Position numbers and translations under genes: made by a program. Below the pieces are notes generated by a model. The model had not been told where the DNA came from. It saw nothing but the letters and a program-made list of their open reading frames with translations, and did no database searches. 64,000 bases of DNA from Bacteroidales bacterium (lineage in GTDB: Bacteria; Bacteroidota; Bacteroidia; Bacteroidales; P3), in contig JAFZPH010000062.1 of NCBI GenBank assembly GCA_017550405.1, forward strand, positions 1 through 64,000, written 5' to 3'. Positions within the stretch are counted from its first letter, which is position 1. Each line of letters opens with the position of its first letter. Shown piece after piece: positions 59,291 through 64,000 of the stretch.

Positions 59291-61777
59291 ATGAAGATAT
59301 CGTACAAATGGCTGCGTGAGTATGTCGACACCGACCTCACCCCGAACGAACTTGACGAATTGCTCACCTTCAGTGGATTGGAGATTGAAGGTGTTGAGAA
59401 GGTAGAAAGCATCCGTGGCGGACTGGAGCATGTAGTGATAGCACAAGTGCTCACTTGCGAGCCCCACCCCGACAGCGACCACTTGCATCTGACCACCGTG
59501 GATGTGGGCAGCGGCACCCCGCTCAACATCGTGTGCGGCGCCCCCAACGTGGCCGCCGGACAGAAGGTGGTGTGCGCCCAAATCGGTACCAAGATATACA
59601 CCTCCGACACGGAGTTTTATGAGATTAAGAAAGGCAAACTGCGCGGAGCTGTAAGCGAGGGCATGCTGTGTGCCGCCGACGAGCTTCAGCTGGGCTCTGA
59701 CCATTCGGGCATCATGGTGCTGCCCGACGACGCTCCCGTGGGAATGCCCGCCAAAGAGTATTTCCATCTTGAGGAGGACTATACACTGGAGGTAGCCATC
59801 ACCGCCAACCGCAGCGACGCCACCAGCCATATAGGTGTGGCCCGCGATGTCGTGGCCGTGCTCAATACCCGCAACCAAGCCGGAAAACATATCCAGTGGC
59901 CCGAGGTGGCCGACCTCTCCAACGCCACGGGGAAGAACGGCATCCGCGTCACGGTGGAGGAGCCGGAGCTGTGCCCACGCTACACCGGCATCACCCTCGA
60001 AAACGTCCATGTGGCCGACTCGCCCGAGTGGCTGCAGAACAAGTTGCGCACCGTGGGCATCCGTCCCATCAACAATGTGGTCGATGTGACCAATTTCATC
60101 CTCATGGAGGTGGGTCAACCCCTGCATGCTTTCGATGCCGACAAAATCACGGGCAACCACGTGGTGGTACGCACCCTGCCGCAGGACACCCCCTTTGTGA
60201 CCCTCGACGGTGTGGAACGGAAGCTGGACCGCCGCGACCTGATGATTTGCAACGAGGAGGAAGGCATGTGCATTGCCGGCGTGTTCGGCGGCGAGAAGAG
60301 CGGCGTGACCCACAACACCACCCGCGTCTTCCTCGAGAGTGCCTATTTCAACCCTGTCAGCATCCGCAAGACCAGCAAACGCCACGGACTGAAGACCGAC
60401 GCCTCCTTCCGCTACGAGCGTGGCTGCGACCCCAACATCACCCGCTGGGCGTTGCAGCGTGCCGTGCATCTCATCCAGGAGCTGGCCGGTGCCACCGTCG
60501 CATCGGAGGTGGTGGACATCTATCCCAACCCCATCCCCCGCGCCGAGGTGGACATTAATTTCGACCGTGTCTTCCGCCTCATCGGCCAAAGCATCCCCGT
60601 CGATGCCATCCGCACAGCCCTCACCTCGCTGGATATAGAGATTGTCTCCGAGACACCCGAGGGCATGAAACTGCTCATCCCTTCGTGCAAAGTGGACGTC
60701 ACTCGCGAGTGCGACGTTGTGGAGGAGATTATGCGCATTTACGGCTACAACAACATTCATATCGACGAACGTATCAACAGCTGCCTCAGCTTCGGCACCA
60801 AACCGAACCCCAACAAGCTGCAGAACGTTGTCAGCGACATGCTCACCTACAACGGCTTCAGCGAGATTATGAACAACTCGCTCACCAAGGCCGAATATTT
60901 CGAGAACAATCCCGACTTCGACGCCGCCCGCAGCATCCACATCCTTAATCCCCTCAGCAAGGAGCTGAACGTCATGCGGCAGACGCTGCTCTACTGCGGC
61001 ATGGAGTGCATCGTGCGCAACCTCAACTACAAAATCCACAACCAGAAGCTCTACGAGTTCGGCCGCACCTATCAGCTCTCGCCCGAGGCCCTTTCCGCCG
61101 AAGCCGAAGCCGAGATGGCCGTCACTAAGAAGTATGTCGAGACACAGCACCTCGCCCTCTTCATGACCGGCGACATGCAGCCCGAAAACTGGAAAATCTC
61201 CGCCACACCCACCGACTTCTACTACCTCAAGGCACAGGTGATGAACATACTGCGCCGCATGCGCGTCAACTTCTCCCGCCTGCAGATCGTCCCCGCCACA
61301 CAACACTATTATGCCGAGGGGCTGGCCTTCGTCTACCGCGACAGCCACAAAGTCCTTTGCACCATGGGACGCATACGTCGCGACACCCTCAAGCAGATGG
61401 ACTGCAAGCAGGAGGTCTTCCATGCCGACATCGACTGGTCGCTCCTCCTCAAGAGCTATCCCACCAAAGAAGTGCTCTACGCCGAGATACCCAAGTATCC
61501 CGAAGTGCGCCGCGACCTCGCCCTTATCCTCGAGAACAAAGTGACCTTCGCCGAGATTGAGCAGGTGGCCTTCAACACCGAGAAGAAACTCCTCAAGCGC
61601 GTCAGCCTCTTCGACGTATACAAAGGCAAAGGCATCACCGAGGGCATGAAATCCTACGCTGTCAGTTTCATCCTGCAGGACAAGGACAAGACCCTTAACG
61701 ACAAACAGATTGAAGCCGTCATGGCCAAACTGCAGAAAAACCTCGAGACCCAACTGGGAGCCACGATAAGACAATAA
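59291..61777 (+). CDS. pheT: phenylalanine-tRNA ligase beta subunit
   Basis: This 828-residue protein has the PheT domain order: an N-terminal part with KISYKWLREYVDTDL, an EMAP/tRNA-binding domain (about residues 40-150; CGAPNVAAGQKVVCAQIG), B3/B4 editing domain (about 210-390; AFDADKI), B5 (about 400-475) and the catalytic-like core (480-700; ECDVVEEIMRIYGYNNI), and a C-terminal FDX-ACB anticodon domain (735-828). Together with PheS, encoded elsewhere, it forms the alpha2-beta2 enzyme. Length is normal (about 800-820). The next gene follows after 3 bp. Confidence 0.98.
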   Translation: MKISYKWLREYVDTDLTPNELDELLTFSGLEIEGVEKVESIRGGLEHVVIAQVLTCEPHPDSDHLHLTTVDVGSGTPLNIVCGAPNVAAGQKVVCAQIGTKIYTSDTEFYEIKKGKLRGAVSEGMLCAADELQLGSDHSGIMVLPDDAPVGMPAKEYFHLEEDYTLEVAITANRSDATSHIGVARDVVAVLNTRNQAGKHIQWPEVADLSNATGKNGIRVTVEEPELCPRYTGITLENVHVADSPEWLQNKLRTVGIRPINNVVDVTNFILMEVGQPLHAFDADKITGNHVVVRTLPQDTPFVTLDGVERKLDRRDLMICNEEEGMCIAGVFGGEKSGVTHNTTRVFLESAYFNPVSIRKTSKRHGLKTDASFRYERGCDPNITRWALQRAVHLIQELAGATVASEVVDIYPNPIPRAEVDINFDRVFRLIGQSIPVDAIRTALTSLDIEIVSETPEGMKLLIPSCKVDVTRECDVVEEIMRIYGYNNIHIDERINSCLSFGTKPNPNKLQNVVSDMLTYNGFSEIMNNSLTKAEYFENNPDFDAARSIHILNPLSKELNVMRQTLLYCGMECIVRNLNYKIHNQKLYEFGRTYQLSPEALSAEAEAEMAVTKKYVETQHLALFMTGDMQPENWKISATPTDFYYLKAQVMNILRRMRVNFSRLQIVPATQHYYAEGLAFVYRDSHKVLCTMGRIRRDTLKQMDCKQEVFHADIDWSLLLKSYPTKEVLYAEIPKYPEVRRDLALILENKVTFAEIEQVAFNTEKKLLKRVSLFDVYKGKGITEGMKSYAVSFILQDKDKTLNDKQIEAVMAKLQKNLETQLGATIRQ

Positions 61778-61780
61778 CAC

Positions 61781-62227
61781 ATGAGCAACACTGCCGCCAA
61801 CCCCTACCGCCGCAAAGGACTGTTAGCCTACAGCCCCCGTGTGCTGCTGGCCCTGCAGCAGGCCATCGGTGGAAGCAAAGACTTCTTCCAATGGCTGGTG
61901 GAAGCCGGCTACACCGAACTGGCCGCCTTCAGCAACTTCCTGCAGGACGACGTGGAGGCCGAGCAGTGGCTTGTGCAGCACAACTACCACTGGCTGGGAC
62001 TCCTCAGCCACGCCATCGACGGCGACCCCCGCGCTAGGCAATGGGTGCAGCAGAACCTCCACGATGCCAACCTCATGTTCGCCCTCGCCTGCCGCAAAGA
62101 TGACAAAGCCCTCTCATGGCTCAAATTCATGAAACTCGACATCCTGCTGCGCCTGGCCGACCAGGTCGCCTCCCTGCGCAACAAGCAGGAGCTCGATGCC
62201 AGTTTCCCTTACAAAATGCGATTCTAA
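61781..62227 (+). CDS. conserved small protein, unknown function
   Basis: This 148-residue protein starts 3 bp after pheT. It looks soluble and helical, with Trp-rich repeated motifs (FFQWLVEAGYTELAAF, AEQWLVQHNYHWLGLL, ARQWVQQNLHDANLMF), suggesting three short helix-turn units of one fold. It ends in a basic YKMRF tail. I do not recognise a named domain. Placement between pheT and a pseudouridine synthase suggests a housekeeping association in translation, but that is only context. Confidence 0.75.
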   Translation: MSNTAANPYRRKGLLAYSPRVLLALQQAIGGSKDFFQWLVEAGYTELAAFSNFLQDDVEAEQWLVQHNYHWLGLLSHAIDGDPRARQWVQQNLHDANLMFALACRKDDKALSWLKFMKLDILLRLADQVASLRNKQELDASFPYKMRF

Positions 62228-62236
62228 GTTTGAATT

Positions 62237-63178
62237 ATGGAAAAGAACGACAATAACAACCGCTCACGCCGACCGCGCATCAACAAAACCAACGATGCCA
62301 AACCGGCCGCCAAACGTCCCTTCCGCAAGGATGGCGACAGGCCCAACGCTTCAACCCGGGCCGACAAACCGGCGCGTCCCCCCAAGCGGGCCAAAGACCC
62401 CAACCGCCCCAAGCACCCTCCTGTACGCAAGGAGAAAGTGCCGCCCCCAACACCCAAGCCTTACGACGGCACCATCCGCCTCAACAAATACATCGCCAAC
62501 GCCGGCATCTGCTCACGCCGCGAGGCCGACAAACTCATTGCCGCAGGCAGTGTCTCGGTCAACGGTAAAGTCATCACCGAGATGGGCTTCCAGGTGCATG
62601 AGGGCGACGTAGTCAACTACGGCGGCGAGACCCTGCATTCCGAACGCAAACGCTACTTCCTGCTCAACAAGCCCAAAGGATTCATCACCACCGTCGACGA
62701 CCCACGCGAACGGCAGACCGTCATGATGCTCATCGACGGTGCATGCCCCGAGCGCATCTATCCCGTGGGACGGCTCGACCGCAACACCACCGGGCTCCTC
62801 CTCTTCACCAACGATGGCGACCTGGCCCGCCGTCTGACACACCCCTCCACAGGTGTTTACAAAATCTACCAGGTGGAGTTGGACAAAGCCGTCACCCGCG
62901 AGGACATGAAGCGCATGCTCGAGGGCATCGAGCTTGAAGACGGTCCCATCCACGTCGACGACGTGCAGTATGTGCAGGGGGCCAACGACAAACGCATCGT
63001 GGGCGTAGAGCTCCACTCGGGCAAAAACCGCATCGTGCGCCGCATCTTCGAGCACCTCGGCTACAATGTCCACAAGCTGGACCGTGTAGTCTTTGCCGGC
63101 CTCACCAAGAAAGACCTGCCCCGTGGCCGCTACCGCGAGCTTACCGAGAAAGAAGTGGGATACTTAAAGATGATCTGA
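62237..63178 (+). CDS. rRNA pseudouridine synthase, RluB/RsuA family
   Basis: This 313-residue protein has a ~75-residue basic, Pro/Lys/Arg-rich disordered N-terminus, then an S4 RNA-binding domain (IRLNKYIANAGICSRREADKLI, about residues 80-130) and the catalytic domain with GRLDRNTTGLLLFTNDGDL, in which the Asp of GRLD is the catalytic residue. It ends in ...YNVHKLDRVVFAGLTKKDLPRG. The family isomerises specific uridines of 23S or 16S rRNA; RluB-type is most likely from length and motif spacing. It starts 9 bp after the small conserved protein. The next gene starts on its stop (TGATG). Confidence 0.93.
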   Translation: MEKNDNNNRSRRPRINKTNDAKPAAKRPFRKDGDRPNASTRADKPARPPKRAKDPNRPKHPPVRKEKVPPPTPKPYDGTIRLNKYIANAGICSRREADKLIAAGSVSVNGKVITEMGFQVHEGDVVNYGGETLHSERKRYFLLNKPKGFITTVDDPRERQTVMMLIDGACPERIYPVGRLDRNTTGLLLFTNDGDLARRLTHPSTGVYKIYQVELDKAVTREDMKRMLEGIELEDGPIHVDDVQYVQGANDKRIVGVELHSGKNRIVRRIFEHLGYNVHKLDRVVFAGLTKKDLPRGRYRELTEKEVGYLKMI

Positions 63179-63882
63179 TGGCCGCCAAGCTCATACTCTT
63201 CCCCGTCCCGATAGGCGAAGGTCCTGCCAGCCTCTCCATCCCGTCTTACAACCGTGAGATGCTCAACACCTGCCGCCATTTCATTGTAGAGGACATCCGC
63301 ACAGCCCGCCGCAACCTCAAACTCATGGGCTACGACACTCCCATCGACGATGTCACCTTCTACGAGCTCAACGAGCACACCCCCGAACTCGACATCGTCC
63401 ACTACCTCGACCCCATCGCACAAGGCCAGAACGTAGGTCTGATGAGCGAAGCCGGTCTGCCTTGCATCGCCGACCCCGGCAACCTTATCACCTCCATGGC
63501 CCACCGTCAGGGCATCGAAGTGGTGCCCCTCGTAGGACCTGGCAGCATCTTCCTCGCCCTCATGGCCTCCGGATTCAACGGGCAGAACTTCGCCTTCAAC
63601 GGCTACCCTCCCGTCGACCGCAACAAAATCCTGGCACTGATCAAGACCCTCGAAGCCCGCATCCACCGCGACAGCCAGACCCAGATATTCATCGAGGCCC
63701 CCTATCGCAACGACAGGCTTCTCAACCTCTTCGCCGCCCACCTCATGCCCACCACGCGCATCTGTGTGGCCTGCGACATCCTGCAGCCCACACAGTACAT
63801 CCGCACACGCATGGCGCGCCTGTGGCTCACCGACCCTCCCATCCTCCACAAGCGCCCCGCCATATTCCTATTATACAAATAA
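63178..63882 (+). CDS. SAM-dependent methyltransferase, RsmI-like tetrapyrrole-methylase fold
   Basis: This 234-residue protein has the N-terminal ILFPVPIGEGPASL, the FIVEDIRTARRNLKLMG segment and then VGLMSEAGLPCIADPGNLI, the conserved GEAG/SDAGxPxISDPG-type loop of the RsmI family that binds S-adenosylmethionine. VPLVGPGSIFLALMASGF follows. RsmI 2'-O-methylates C1402 of 16S rRNA; this shorter, more divergent Bacteroidota form may have another target, so I leave the symbol open. It overlaps the pseudouridine synthase stop by one base, so it is translationally coupled to that rRNA-modification gene. Confidence 0.88.
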   Translation: MAAKLILFPVPIGEGPASLSIPSYNREMLNTCRHFIVEDIRTARRNLKLMGYDTPIDDVTFYELNEHTPELDIVHYLDPIAQGQNVGLMSEAGLPCIADPGNLITSMAHRQGIEVVPLVGPGSIFLALMASGFNGQNFAFNGYPPVDRNKILALIKTLEARIHRDSQTQIFIEAPYRNDRLLNLFAAHLMPTTRICVACDILQPTQYIRTRMARLWLTDPPILHKRPAIFLLYK

Positions 63883-63885
63883 AAG

Positions 63886-63920
63886 GTCCGACAAGTCTGA
63901 CCAGTCCGACAAGTCCGACC
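63886..63920. repeat. 9-bp tandem repeat GTCCGACAA
   Basis: Four units (GTCCGACAA, GTCTGACCA, GTCCGACAA, GTCCGACC) lie 4 bp after the methyltransferase stop. Yet another micro-repeat family in a spacer. Confidence 0.8.
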
Positions 63921-63973
63921 CCCCAAAAAAGCCAACAAAACAAAAACAAACAACTTAAAACAATAAAATTATC

Positions 63974-64000
63974 ATGAAAAAATTCGATCCCGCAACAGCC
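63974..64000 (+). CDS. partial CDS, 5' end only
   Basis: An ATG at 63974-63976 opens MKKFDPATA and runs off the right edge of the window. An AT-rich leader precedes it. Nine codons are too few to name a function. Confidence 0.5.

Noticed and set aside
59258..61780. 840-codon minus-strand frame opposite pheT
   Set aside because: pheT on the plus strand is unmistakable. The antisense frame arises from strongly biased GC-ending codons and has no recognisable domains.
1..64000. tRNA or rRNA genes
   Set aside because: I looked for GTTCGAATC-type T-arms with paired acceptor stems and for rRNA signatures and found none that held up; a tRNAscan run would settle it.

Overview
The window looks like a chromosomal segment of a Bacteroidales bacterium (phylum Bacteroidota), roughly 55% G+C by eye. 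The evidence is several very large secreted proteins with type IX secretion (T9SS) C-terminal sorting domains of both type A and type B, several TAnnTTTG promoter elements (the Bacteroidota -7 box, mostly TATCTTTG), a short ACT-less SerA, many lipoproteins, and housekeeping genes (dnaA, glnS, pheT, serA, serC, nfo). There are no rRNA or tRNA genes, no prophage, no insertion sequence with a transposase, and no CRISPR array that I could support.

Layout: 1-5.7 kb has a small membrane protein, a secreted endonuclease/exonuclease/phosphatase-fold lipoprotein, a patatin-barrel protein, and a convergent TerC-family transporter whose leader carries a probable yybP-ykoY (Mn2+) riboswitch with its own terminator. 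6-9.5 kb has serC-serA and an ATP-grasp-like protein on the minus strand. 9.5-13.3 kb has a possible origin-like AT-rich region, dnaA, a flavin reductase and a 2-hydroxyacid dehydrogenase. 13.4-21 kb has two tandem T9SS type-B surface proteins whose last ~250 bp are almost identical. 21-25.7 kb has nfo, then a PAP2 phosphatase and an unusual pyruvate-phosphate-dikinase-like protein lying between two copies of the same 46-bp intergenic repeat array. 26-27.8 kb has an S41 protease and a barrel-like protein. 27.9-36.3 kb is a plus-strand block with a coiled-coil lipoprotein, the MurL/MurD2 pair (an alternative route for D-glutamate in peptidoglycan), an M20 amidohydrolase, a C69 dipeptidase and a MATE transporter. 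36.5-48 kb has T9SS type-A cargo: an M4 metalloprotease, a 1777-residue PKD/Ig-like protein and a 739-residue protein. 48.1-50.7 kb is a four-gene ECF sigma operon with membrane and lipoprotein partners. 51.2-55.7 kb has a lipoprotein, diacylglycerol kinase, a decayed T9SS gene, a LEA-like lipoprotein and two paralogous outer-membrane barrels. 56-64 kb has glnS, a glycosyltransferase, pheT, a small conserved protein, a pseudouridine synthase and an RsmI-like methyltransferase.

The most unusual genome-wide feature is the spacer DNA. Many intergenic gaps hold short tandem micro-repeats or palindromes drawn from a few families, and some of these have entered coding sequences in frame: the N-terminal ~100 residues of the sigma-operon membrane protein, a linker in MurL, and a 33-bp duplication in a T9SS sorting domain. 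Functional names are based on motifs read by eye. No database search was possible.
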